This document shows positions 57,813 to 64,000 of a stretch of 64,000 nucleotides of DNA, one piece after another; within the stretch, counting starts at the first letter, position 1; each line of letters begins with the position of its first letter. Below the pieces are notes generated by a model. That model did not search any database. It worked only from the letters and a program-made list of their open reading frames with translations, and had not been told where the DNA came from. The stretch is from the NCBI RefSeq assembly GCF_029626105.1, contig NZ_JARUBH010000009.1, positions 4,464,001-4,528,000 of the forward strand. Reading direction: 5' to 3'. Source of the DNA: Solwaraspora sp. WMMD792. GTDB lineage: Bacteria; Actinomycetota; Actinomycetes; Mycobacteriales; Micromonosporaceae. A program made the position numbers and the translations under genes.

Positions 57813-58063
57813 CGGTGGGTGCCGTTGCGGTGTTCGCGGCGGATCTCGTTCCACACGTGCCGGCCGATGCGGATACGGCGTCCGGTGCCGTCGCAGCGGT
57901 AGCAGAGGCGGAACGCCTTGCCGTACGGGGCGCGGTGTTTCCCGGTGCCGTGGCAGCGTCGGCAGGGGCCGAACGGCCAGATAGCGCAGGTGATCAGGTA
58001 ACCGAAAGTGATCAGGGTCAGGAGGGGGCAGAGCAGGCTAGCGAGGGTGGCGTACGGGTCCAC
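57809..58063 (-). CDS. small membrane protein with DnaJ-like zinc motif
   Basis: This encodes about 84 residues from a GTG. One N-terminal membrane helix (LLCPLLTLITFGYLITCAIWPFG) is followed by two CxxCxGTG units (CRRCHGTGKHR and CYRCDGTGRRI) and a basic tail. Proteins of this layout recur next to traB in actinomycete elements. Function unknown; zinc binding is likely. Confidence 0.72.
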   Translation of the reverse strand: MDPYATLASLLCPLLTLITFGYLITCAIWPFGPCRRCHGTGKHRAPYGKAFRLCYRCDGTGRRIRIGRHVWNEIRREHRNGTHR

Positions 58064-58108
58064 GGGGTGCCTCCACGGGCGGTTTTCGGGCGTGCGGGGG
58101 TAGGGGCG

Positions 58109-58194
58109 CTAGGCGGCTAGCGTCCTGGCAGGGGTTTGTTTCGAGGGCTAGCGGTGCCGCTAGGTCTAGCGGGTGATGGGGCTAGACCTAGCGG
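58109..58194. repeat. CTAG-rich dyad cluster downstream of traB; candidate clt
   Basis: Seven CTAG tetramers lie in 83 bp, mostly within CTAGCGG in both orientations. They include the palindrome CTAGCGG-TG-CCGCTAG (58148-58163) and a perfect 14-bp-arm hairpin (58157-58170 with 58181-58194). CTAG is rare in such GC-rich DNA. In plasmids pIJ101 and pSVH1 TraB binds 8-bp repeats in clt next to traB, so this is a candidate site; it may instead be a terminator. Confidence 0.6.
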
Positions 58195-58205
58195 CCCGTG
58201 AGCGG

Positions 58206-60404
58206 CTATCCCGCCTTGCGGCGTTGGTCACGCTTGGTTACGGCGGTGGTGATGTCGTCGCGGAGGATGCCCTTACGGTTGGCGCGTTCCCCGGTGACCG
58301 GGTCGGTGCCCCACACCTGCCGGCCGACGGTGACCCCGTGCGGCTTGAGCGCCGGGGCGAGGTTCCCGGTTTCCCATCCGCCGTAGACGTCGGGGCGGAG
58401 TTCGGCGAGTCGGGCGACGACGGTCTCTGACCAGACCTTCGCCTCACCCGTGGGGACGACGGTGAGGATGTCGTCCAACAACGTGTCTCCCGTCCGGGCG
58501 ACGGTTTCGGGTGCGTCGCCGATGGCGTGGACGGTCAGGGTTCCGGCCCGCTCCCGCAGCTCCCGCGCACGGGTCACCACCTTTTCGACGTCGGCCATCT
58601 CGGCGAGGTTGGTCCGCACGGTGACGGCTTCGTCGACCGATCCGGAGTCGTCCGCGCCGAGCAGGATGCCGACGCCCTTGTGTCCGCGTTGGAACCGCGA
58701 CGAGTCATAGCCGGCGGTGTACGACCCGGCACCCAACACGGCCTCGGAGGACTGCCACGTCATCGTCTTGAGGGCGAAGCGGGTGCCGATGTTGTCGCGC
58801 AGGTCGGTCGGTACGGCTTTGCCGTCCGGCTTCTGCGTGGCGAGCAGGATCATGATGCCGACCGAAGGGCCGACCTTGCACAGTTCGGTCAGCAGCGACA
58901 CGATCTCGTCGCCGTGGACGGGGTGGGCGGAGTAGCGCTGAAACTCGTCGACCGCCACGAGGATCGGCCACAACTTGAGTGACCGTTTCTCGGCAATCTG
59001 TCGGCTGACCTTGGATTCGGGGCACAGGTCGGCGGGCAGGGTGGCGATGGTGTCGTAGCGGCGGTTCATGTCGGCGACCAGGCCGCGTAGGTCGTCGACC
59101 AGCGCTTCTACGACGTCGTCGCGGACGCCGTAGCCGGTGCGGTGGGCGATCCGTTCGAACGGTCGCCAGTCCTGCCCGCCCTTGCCGTCGTAGATGTGCA
59201 GCTCAACGATCGGATCCAACGCCGCCGCGAGCACGGGCAGGCGTGCGGCGAACGTCTTGCCCATGCGCGGGATCGCTCCGACGAGCAGGGAGGTGAACAT
59301 GAGCAGCAGCGGCACCGGGCGTCCGCGCTGGTCCTGCCCGAACGGGAACGGCGCGAAGATGTCCACACCACCCTTGCCGATGAGCGGCCAGGGGCCGGAA
59401 CCCTTCGCGTAGGGGTCCTCATCGGCCACCCACAGGGCGAGACGGCGGGCCGATCCGGCGGTGCCGCGTACCCGCTCCGGCCACACCTGCACCTCGTCCA
59501 GGTCGAGGCCGGCGGCGAGCTGGTCACGCTTCTTGATCGCCTTGTCGGCGTTCGTCCAGTACGGCAGGTCGATCACGGCCCGCCAGCCGGGTCCGTCGCG
59601 CATGATCGGGGCGGGGAAGGTGATCAGGTCGTCCGGCTTGCACAACCCGGCCGCGAGGAACGCGCGGGTGACCACGTCAGCCGAGAGTTTCCGCACACGC
59701 GGACTGACAGCCGCGACGTCCAACAGCGGCTTGTCCTTCGGCGTACCGGCCACACCGAACAGGGCCACGACACCGGCGAGGATCGCCCACCGCTGCCACG
59801 ACCCGGCAAGCGCCATCAACGTGAGCACAGTGGGGATGCCGAGCAGCAACAGGGCGGTCAGGACCAGGCCGCGCCAGCGGACCCGTACGTCACGCTGCCG
59901 CGACAGCTTTAAGTACAGTTCGGCGTTTTCCTGCCGGACCACGGCCAGGCGCACGGGGATGCCCTCGGCGTCGGTCACCCACCGGACCGTGTGGCCCAGG
60001 AGTCGGGCCACGCCGAACGGGGCACGCCACGCCAGGCGTGCGCAGTATTTCGGCGACCGGGACAGGTGATACATGCTGACGTGCGTGTAGTGGCCTGCCG
60101 TCCAGCGGACGGCGTTGGCCAGTTCGGTCCGGGAGCGCAGCCAGGCGGGGATGATCGGCCGACGCTCCGCACCGACCACACCAGCGAGGCGGGACCGGCC
60201 AACGGCGGGGGTTGCGGGTGGGTTGACCGGGACGGGGGCGTCGTCGTCGCGGTCGTCGCCCTCGTCGTCGATGTCGACCGCGAACGACCCGGCCGGGTTG
60301 GTCTTGCGGCGGCGGGCGGTCAGGTCAACCACATCCGCACTGCCGTCGGTGGTGAGGTCGGCTTCCGCTGCCTGCCAGTCGTAACCGTCGTCAGGGGTGG
60401 GCAT
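58206..60404 (-). CDS. traB: TraB/FtsK-type DNA translocase
   Basis: This encodes about 732 residues. A polar head is followed by two membrane helices (about 178-225), then an FtsK/SpoIIIE ATPase with Walker A GAIPRMGKTFAARL and Walker B WPILVAVDEFQRYS. The sensor region ATQKPDGKAVPTDLRDNIGTRFAL and a C-terminal winged-helix part (KPHGVTVGRQVW) follow. One such protein suffices to move double-stranded DNA between mycelia in AICE and Streptomyces plasmid conjugation. GGAGG precedes the ATG. Confidence 0.93.
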   Translation of the reverse strand: MPTPDDGYDWQAAEADLTTDGSADVVDLTARRRKTNPAGSFAVDIDDEGDDRDDDAPVPVNPPATPAVGRSRLAGVVGAERRPIIPAWLRSRTELANAVRWTAGHYTHVSMYHLSRSPKYCARLAWRAPFGVARLLGHTVRWVTDAEGIPVRLAVVRQENAELYLKLSRQRDVRVRWRGLVLTALLLLGIPTVLTLMALAGSWQRWAILAGVVALFGVAGTPKDKPLLDVAAVSPRVRKLSADVVTRAFLAAGLCKPDDLITFPAPIMRDGPGWRAVIDLPYWTNADKAIKKRDQLAAGLDLDEVQVWPERVRGTAGSARRLALWVADEDPYAKGSGPWPLIGKGGVDIFAPFPFGQDQRGRPVPLLLMFTSLLVGAIPRMGKTFAARLPVLAAALDPIVELHIYDGKGGQDWRPFERIAHRTGYGVRDDVVEALVDDLRGLVADMNRRYDTIATLPADLCPESKVSRQIAEKRSLKLWPILVAVDEFQRYSAHPVHGDEIVSLLTELCKVGPSVGIMILLATQKPDGKAVPTDLRDNIGTRFALKTMTWQSSEAVLGAGSYTAGYDSSRFQRGHKGVGILLGADDSGSVDEAVTVRTNLAEMADVEKVVTRARELRERAGTLTVHAIGDAPETVARTGDTLLDDILTVVPTGEAKVWSETVVARLAELRPDVYGGWETGNLAPALKPHGVTVGRQVWGTDPVTGERANRKGILRDDITTAVTKRDQRRKAG

Positions 60405-60509
60405 GAGGGGTTGCCTCCAACAGAAAGTCCAGAACCAACGGGGAAAGCCGGGGGAAGGGACCGGGCGCGGCCCGCGCAGCCGTAGCCGCGCCCGGTCGTC
60501 GAGGGCCGG

Positions 60510-60746
60510 TCAGGCCGGACCGGCGTCGATGGCGTCGGCGGGGCAGGTCGGTAGGTGGGTGACCAGCGCGGCCAGGGCGGGAGCCATCCCGTCGACTAGG
60601 CGGTAGAGGGTGCAGCCCTGGCAGCGGACGAACAGCCGGCCGCGCCCGTCACGCTCCACCCACGCCTTCGCACCGGCCGGGGTGTGCTGGATACGCGACA
60701 CGATTTCCGTGGACGGCAACTCGTCCGGCGATGCCGTGGATGCCAC
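60510..60746 (-). CDS. small CxxC element protein, unknown function
   Basis: This encodes about 78 residues from a GTG with AAGGA upstream. EIVSRIQHTPAGAKAWVERDGRGRLFVRCQGCTLYRLVDG and a late HLPTC give three Cys and a His, a possible small zinc finger. It lies between traB and the DUF2637-like gene on the same strand. I do not recognise a named family. Confidence 0.65.
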   Translation of the reverse strand: MASTASPDELPSTEIVSRIQHTPAGAKAWVERDGRGRLFVRCQGCTLYRLVDGMAPALAALVTHLPTCPADAIDAGPA

Positions 60747-60838
60747 GATGAGAGTCCTTCCCGAAGCGGTTGCTGAGGGTCGAGGGGCCGGCGGCGCGGC
60801 GAAGGTTCCTAGGCCATGGGCCGCGCCGCCGGGCAAAG

Positions 60839-61768
60839 TCACGGCTCCCGCTGCTGGCGCTGGTCGGTGTGCAGCAGGTGAGCCAGAGCGGCGCCCATAC
60901 CGAGCACGGCCACCGGCAGGCACGAAACGACGGTGGTGATCCACCACGGGGCGGCGGTGATACCGGCGGACTCCATCAGGTGATAGGCCACCTGACCGGC
61001 CGCACCCAGAACGAGCGAGCCGATCGCCGACCAGGCCGCGAACCTGCGTGCCCGTGGCGGAACCCCGTCGGGTGCGAGCCACGCCCGCAACGCGTACGCG
61101 GCATAGGCTTCGACGCCGATCGGCAACGTGATCGCCGTGTTCACCGCGAGGGAATCCCAGATGCCCGGTAGCGGGTGCACCACACCGAACCCGGTCAGCT
61201 CACCCAGGCCGACCCAGCCGGACCAGATCGCCACGAACGCGGGAGCGGCCAGCAACAGCAGCACCCACGACCGCACCGGCGACCGGCCCGCCCGACGGTC
61301 AGCGGGAGTGATCTTCGTGTCCGGGTGTCCGTCCACCGCCACCGGCGACAACGGCTGCGCGGTGTCCTCGGCGACCGGCGACGGCAGGTCCGCCCCGGAC
61401 CCGGCCGACGACTCGTCAGCAGGGGCGACCGGCACCGGGTCCGCCGACACATCCGCCGACACCGGCGACGGCTCCGGCGACGCGTCGACCGGGGCCGGTG
61501 CGTCGACCTCGGCAGGCCGGTCGGTGGTGGTGTCGCGGACCAGGTGCAACCCCCGGTGCCCACCCGTGGACTCGACCCCCGTCGCGTCCTGATCCTGCTG
61601 TTCCTGGTTCAGGGCTTCCCGTAGGGCGGTCGCCTTGGGCGAACCCACCCGCAGTTCCCTCATCAGCAGGTTCCGCGACGGAACCTCACCGAGACGGGCG
61701 GCGATCGCACGGGCGGCCGGCAACAGCTCCTGCACCGGGCGGGGGTACATGCTCGCGGGAGTCGTCAT
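60839..61768 (-). CDS. DUF2637-like membrane protein with N-terminal helix-turn-helix segment
   Basis: This encodes about 309 residues. The first 50 contain a helix-turn-helix-like stretch (LGEVPSRNLLMRELRVGSPKATALREAL). A Pro/Ser/Asp-rich linker of about 110 residues follows, then four membrane helices with NTAITLPIGVEAYAAYALRAWL and GQVAYHLMESAGITAAPW, the DUF2637 pattern found beside traB. A role in spread (Spd-like) is plausible but unproven. Its ATG overlaps the stop of the DUF6284 gene. Confidence 0.75.
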   Translation of the reverse strand: MTTPASMYPRPVQELLPAARAIAARLGEVPSRNLLMRELRVGSPKATALREALNQEQQDQDATGVESTGGHRGLHLVRDTTTDRPAEVDAPAPVDASPEPSPVSADVSADPVPVAPADESSAGSGADLPSPVAEDTAQPLSPVAVDGHPDTKITPADRRAGRSPVRSWVLLLLAAPAFVAIWSGWVGLGELTGFGVVHPLPGIWDSLAVNTAITLPIGVEAYAAYALRAWLAPDGVPPRARRFAAWSAIGSLVLGAAGQVAYHLMESAGITAAPWWITTVVSCLPVAVLGMGAALAHLLHTDQRQQREP

Positions 61769-62031
61769 CAGGCCACCGCCTTGCGCACCCGCAGCGCGGT
61801 CACGGCCTGGACGTCGCCCAGGGCGGCGGCTTCCCGCATCACCCGCTGCTCAGCGCGCCGCACCCGACGGCGGTCAAGCAACGACGGACCGCCATCGGCG
61901 TACAGGGCGGTGATCTCCGCGTCCAACAACGCCAACTCGGCCTCAATCAACGGCCACTCACGTTCGATCGCCACCAGATCGGCGGCGGTGGGACCGACCT
62001 CGGTCGGGTCCGGGACAGGGGGTGCCTGCAT
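61768..62031 (-). CDS. DUF6284-like small protein
   Basis: This encodes about 87 residues. A helical core (DLVAIEREWPLIEAELALLDAEITAL, then LLDRRRVRRAEQRVMREAA) matches the small DUF6284 proteins of Streptomyces/Micromonospora elements. Likely a coiled-coil adaptor; function unknown. GGAGG lies 8 nt before the ATG at 62031. It is the first gene of the leftward transfer operon, divergent from the GntR-kinase gene. Confidence 0.78.
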   Translation of the reverse strand: MQAPPVPDPTEVGPTAADLVAIEREWPLIEAELALLDAEITALYADGGPSLLDRRRVRRAEQRVMREAAALGDVQAVTALRVRKAVA

Positions 62032-62112
62032 GTCGCGTTCCTCCACAAGACACAGCGGTGACCTCTACAGACCTGTTCGGCCTGGCCGGTCGGCGCGACC
62101 AGCGACATGAAG

Positions 62113-62217
62113 CTAACAACTGATATGGAGCCAGGTCAACTGTTAGGGCTGAATGAAGATCAAACTTGGCCTCCGACCTGCGGCGATGGGCATACCATCT
62201 GTTAGGCAACTGGTAGG
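62113..62217. promoter_or_regulatory. operator array in the divergent control region
   Basis: Three direct copies of A(A/T)CTG(T/G)TAGG lie at 62138, 62197 and 62208; the last two are 11 bp apart. An inverted half CTAACAACTGA (62113-62123) pairs with 62136-62146 over 9 of 11 bases. The region is AT-richer than its surroundings and lies between the leftward transfer operon and the GntR-kinase gene, so that regulator is the likely binder. Confidence 0.6.
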
Positions 62218-62252
62218 CTTCCCTGGACAGACGCCCGACGCGAGAGGAACCC

Positions 62253-63113
62253 ATGACATCCCCTCAGCCCCGACTCAGCCGACCAGACTCCCTGCACCAA
62301 CAGGTGGCCCGGAACCTGCGCAACGAGATCGAAGCGGGCGTACTGCGCGACGGTGACACCCTGCCGTCCACCCGCGAGCTCGCCGAACGCTGGGACGTCA
62401 GCGTGTTCACGATCTCCGAAGCGATGAAGATCCTCGGCGACGAGGGGCTGATCGTCAGCAAGTCCCGATCGAAGCGGATCGTGAACGCGCCCAACCAGAC
62501 ACGCGGCGGTGACATCCGCCTCCGCACCCCACGGGTCGTGATGATCGGCGGCTACGCCGGCAGCGGGAAGACCGAACTCGGCCGCGTCCTCGCCAGGGAA
62601 ACCGGCTGGCCCATGCTCGACAAGGACACCATCACCCGCCCCGTCGTCGAAGCCGCGTTGGAACTCCTCGGCCTGTCACCCCACGACCGCGAGTCGGACG
62701 ACTACTTCACCAAGGTCCGGCCACGCGAGTACGAATCCCTCATCGCGGTCGCCCATGAGAACGTCGCCTGCGGCAACAGCGCCATCGTCACCGCCCCGTT
62801 CATCCGCGAGTTCACCGACACCGCGTGGGTCGACCGCATCCAGGCCAGCCACACCGCCATGAACGCCCAAACCCTGTTCGTGTGGGTGTACTGCGACGCC
62901 GACACCATGCACACCTACATCCGCCACCGGGGAGCGGCCCGCGACGCCGCCAAACTCGCCAACTGGCCCGCCTACCTCGACACCGTCAACTTCGACATGC
63001 GCCCGACCGCACCCCACACCGTCATCGACAACTGCGCCTCCAGCGTCCCCCTGCAGAAGCAGGCCAAAGAGCTCCTGTCCGCCATCCTCACCGCGCCAGC
63101 GGCCAGCGCATGA
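62253..63113 (+). CDS. GntR winged-helix domain fused to a P-loop kinase-like domain
   Basis: This encodes about 286 residues. Residues 12-75 form a GntR winged helix (LHQQVARNLRNEIEAGVLRDGDTLPSTREL, then VSVFTISEAMKIL). From about residue 93 a P-loop domain starts: VVMIGGYAGSGKTELGRVLARETGWPMLDKD, with a later DxD-like YCDADTMHTYIRHRGAARD lid region, as in nucleoside or gluconate-type kinases and AAA enzymes. It replaces the KorSA-type repressor of described elements and may sense a nucleotide or small phosphorylated ligand. The start follows GAGAGGA. It overlaps the next gene by 4 bp. Confidence 0.82.
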   Translation: MTSPQPRLSRPDSLHQQVARNLRNEIEAGVLRDGDTLPSTRELAERWDVSVFTISEAMKILGDEGLIVSKSRSKRIVNAPNQTRGGDIRLRTPRVVMIGGYAGSGKTELGRVLARETGWPMLDKDTITRPVVEAALELLGLSPHDRESDDYFTKVRPREYESLIAVAHENVACGNSAIVTAPFIREFTDTAWVDRIQASHTAMNAQTLFVWVYCDADTMHTYIRHRGAARDAAKLANWPAYLDTVNFDMRPTAPHTVIDNCASSVPLQKQAKELLSAILTAPAASA

Positions 63114-63655
63114 AACGCGGTGTCATCCTCTACGGCCCACCAGCGGCCGGCAAGGACACCGTCACCGAACGGCTTGCCGCCATCGACCCCGCCTACCAGC
63201 TGTTCGCCAGACTCAAAACCGGCAGGGGCCGGACCAGCGGCTACCGCATGACCACCCCCGACCACCTTGACGCCCTAGAAGCGGCCGGCGGCATCATCTG
63301 GCGCAACCAGCGGTACGGGGCCACCTACGCCATCGACCGCCACGGCCTGGACCAGGCGCTCACCACCAGCGTCCCCGTCCTGCACATGGGCCAACCCGAC
63401 GGCATCCACGCCGTCACCGACGCCACCCCAACGGCCCGGTGGCTGGTCGTCTACCTGTGGTGCCCCCGCGACATCGCCGCACACCGCATCGCCGAACGCG
63501 CCACCGGCGACACCGCCGACCGGCTCACCGCGTGGGACCAGACACCACCCGTCGACGCGGACCTGACCATCGACACCGCCACCACCGACCCGCAGGAGGC
63601 AGCCCACACCATCCACCACGCCACCGGCGCACTCACGGACACCAGAACGGGCTAA
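63110..63655 (+). CDS. guanylate-kinase-like P-loop protein
   Basis: This encodes about 181 residues. The P-loop is ILYGPPAAGKDTVTERL at residues 6-22. RGRTSGYRMTTPDHLDAL and WRNQRYGATYAIDR occupy the positions where guanylate kinases bind the base and carry their YGT segment, and a lid WCPRDIAAHRIAERATGDTADRL follows. The ATG overlaps the GntR-kinase stop (ATGA), so the proteins are made together. Catalysis on GMP is not certain; it could phosphorylate another small molecule. It ends 4 bp into the convergent AlpA-like gene. Confidence 0.78.
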   Translation: MKRGVILYGPPAAGKDTVTERLAAIDPAYQLFARLKTGRGRTSGYRMTTPDHLDALEAAGGIIWRNQRYGATYAIDRHGLDQALTTSVPVLHMGQPDGIHAVTDATPTARWLVVYLWCPRDIAAHRIAERATGDTADRLTAWDQTPPVDADLTIDTATTDPQEAAHTIHHATGALTDTRTG

Positions 63656-63852
63656 TCCTCGTCCGGCTCATCCAGGTGCGGCCGGAACTTCTTGATCCAC
63701 GCTTCCACGTCCGCAATCCGCCACACAGAACCCATAGCCAGACGGTCATACGGCTCCGGGAAATCCGGACGTCGGATGAGCTGCTGTACCCGCTGACGGG
63801 ACACCCGGAGCCGCTCTTGCAGCTCCTGCGGCCCGTACAGGTGGCGACCCAT
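63652..63852 (-). CDS. second AlpA/excisionase-like protein
   Basis: This encodes about 66 residues. The helix-turn-helix GPQELQERLRVSRQRVQQLIRR and the wing DFPEPYDRLAMGSVWRIADVEAWI follow the AlpA/Xis plan and resemble the gene at 14264-14458. The ATG at 63852 is chosen because the family begins at this point. The real xis is probably the int-coupled gene at 54917, so this one is more likely a regulator of element genes. Confidence 0.8.
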   Translation of the reverse strand: MGRHLYGPQELQERLRVSRQRVQQLIRRPDFPEPYDRLAMGSVWRIADVEAWIKKFRPHLDEPDED

Positions 63853-63876
63853 GCCCCGAACACTATTCAAACGCCA

Positions 63877-63937
63877 ACTAGTCAAACCGCTACTTGGCAA
63901 ATCGCTACTGGCATATTGACAAGGGGCTAGTCACACC
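63877..63937. promoter_or_regulatory. paired direct repeats upstream of the second AlpA-like gene
   Basis: CGCTACTTGGCA (63888) and CGCTACTGGCA (63903) are spaced 15 bp apart; ACTAGTCAAACC (63877) and GCTAGTCACACC (63926) flank them. The stretch is AT-rich. It is a likely control region for the leftward gene. The last 63 bases of the window show no further gene. Confidence 0.5.
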
Positions 63938-64000
63938 GACACCCTTGAACTCGTGACCACACCACCGAACCAATCACCCGTCCACCACCGCCAACCCCCC

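Noticed and set aside
53414-64000. Search for an attR copy of the tRNA-Arg 3' end
   Set aside because: No second copy of the T-arm/acceptor sequence was seen, so the right end is taken to lie outside the window.

Overview
This is a high-GC actinobacterial chromosome segment, most likely from the Micromonosporaceae. That placement is inferred from GC content and codon use, NucS in place of MutS/MutL, a MurA with Asp in place of the active-site Cys, and gene order. The core from about 17.5 to 50.6 kb follows, gene for gene, the order I know from mycobacteria: argS-lysA-hom-thrC-thrB-rho-rpmE-prfA-prmC-sua5, then atpI-like/atpBEFHAGDC, a DUF2550 gene, and pduO with murA. Almost all of these genes lie on the minus strand. 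Three departures stand out. A cassette of about 6.5 kb (RHH protein, SPFH protein, MFS, RND pump, MarR) separates thrC from thrB. An LCP cell-wall ligase gene sits between atpD and atpC. A low-molecular-weight phosphatase lies between sua5 and the atp genes, where mycobacteria have rfe.

Layout. 0-8.1 kb: hydrolase, small CxxC protein, duplicated-domain 3-hydroxyacyl-CoA dehydrogenase, FHA membrane protein, aldehyde dehydrogenase, DUF2786 protein, NucS, DUF4126 protein. 8.1-13.7 kb: a five-gene GntR(YtrA-type)/ABC operon and a divergent ABC exporter pair. 13.7-16.5 kb: accessory stretch with two large perfect palindromes, a small GntR gene and an AlpA-like gene that look like a mobile-element remnant, a DivIVA-like gene whose best start is followed by a stop codon, a GNAT enzyme and a Phd/RelE toxin-antitoxin pair. 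16.5-50.6 kb: the conserved core. 50.7-53.3 kb: DUF3105 and DUF305 membrane proteins and a decayed IS630-type transposase.

From tRNA-Arg(CCG) at 53.34 kb to the window end lies an actinomycete integrative and conjugative element (AICE). It has a tyrosine integrase and xis next to the tRNA, a Rep-like DnaB-N/DUF3987 protein, a TraB/FtsK DNA translocase, small conserved element proteins, a DUF2637-like membrane protein, and a regulatory end. The regulatory end has a GntR-P-loop kinase fusion translationally coupled to a guanylate-kinase-like protein and convergent with a second AlpA-type gene. The right attachment site is not in the window. The most unusual parts are a duplicated iteron/hairpin array (55281-55528) between xis and rep, a CTAG-rich dyad cluster behind traB, and the GntR-kinase/kinase pair with its repeat-rich promoter.

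A pattern across the chromosomal part is also notable. At least six minus-strand genes (the 775-1134 gene, the FHA gene, murA, atpD, prfA, lysA) have short duplications of the sequence that contains their own stop codon, placed just downstream.
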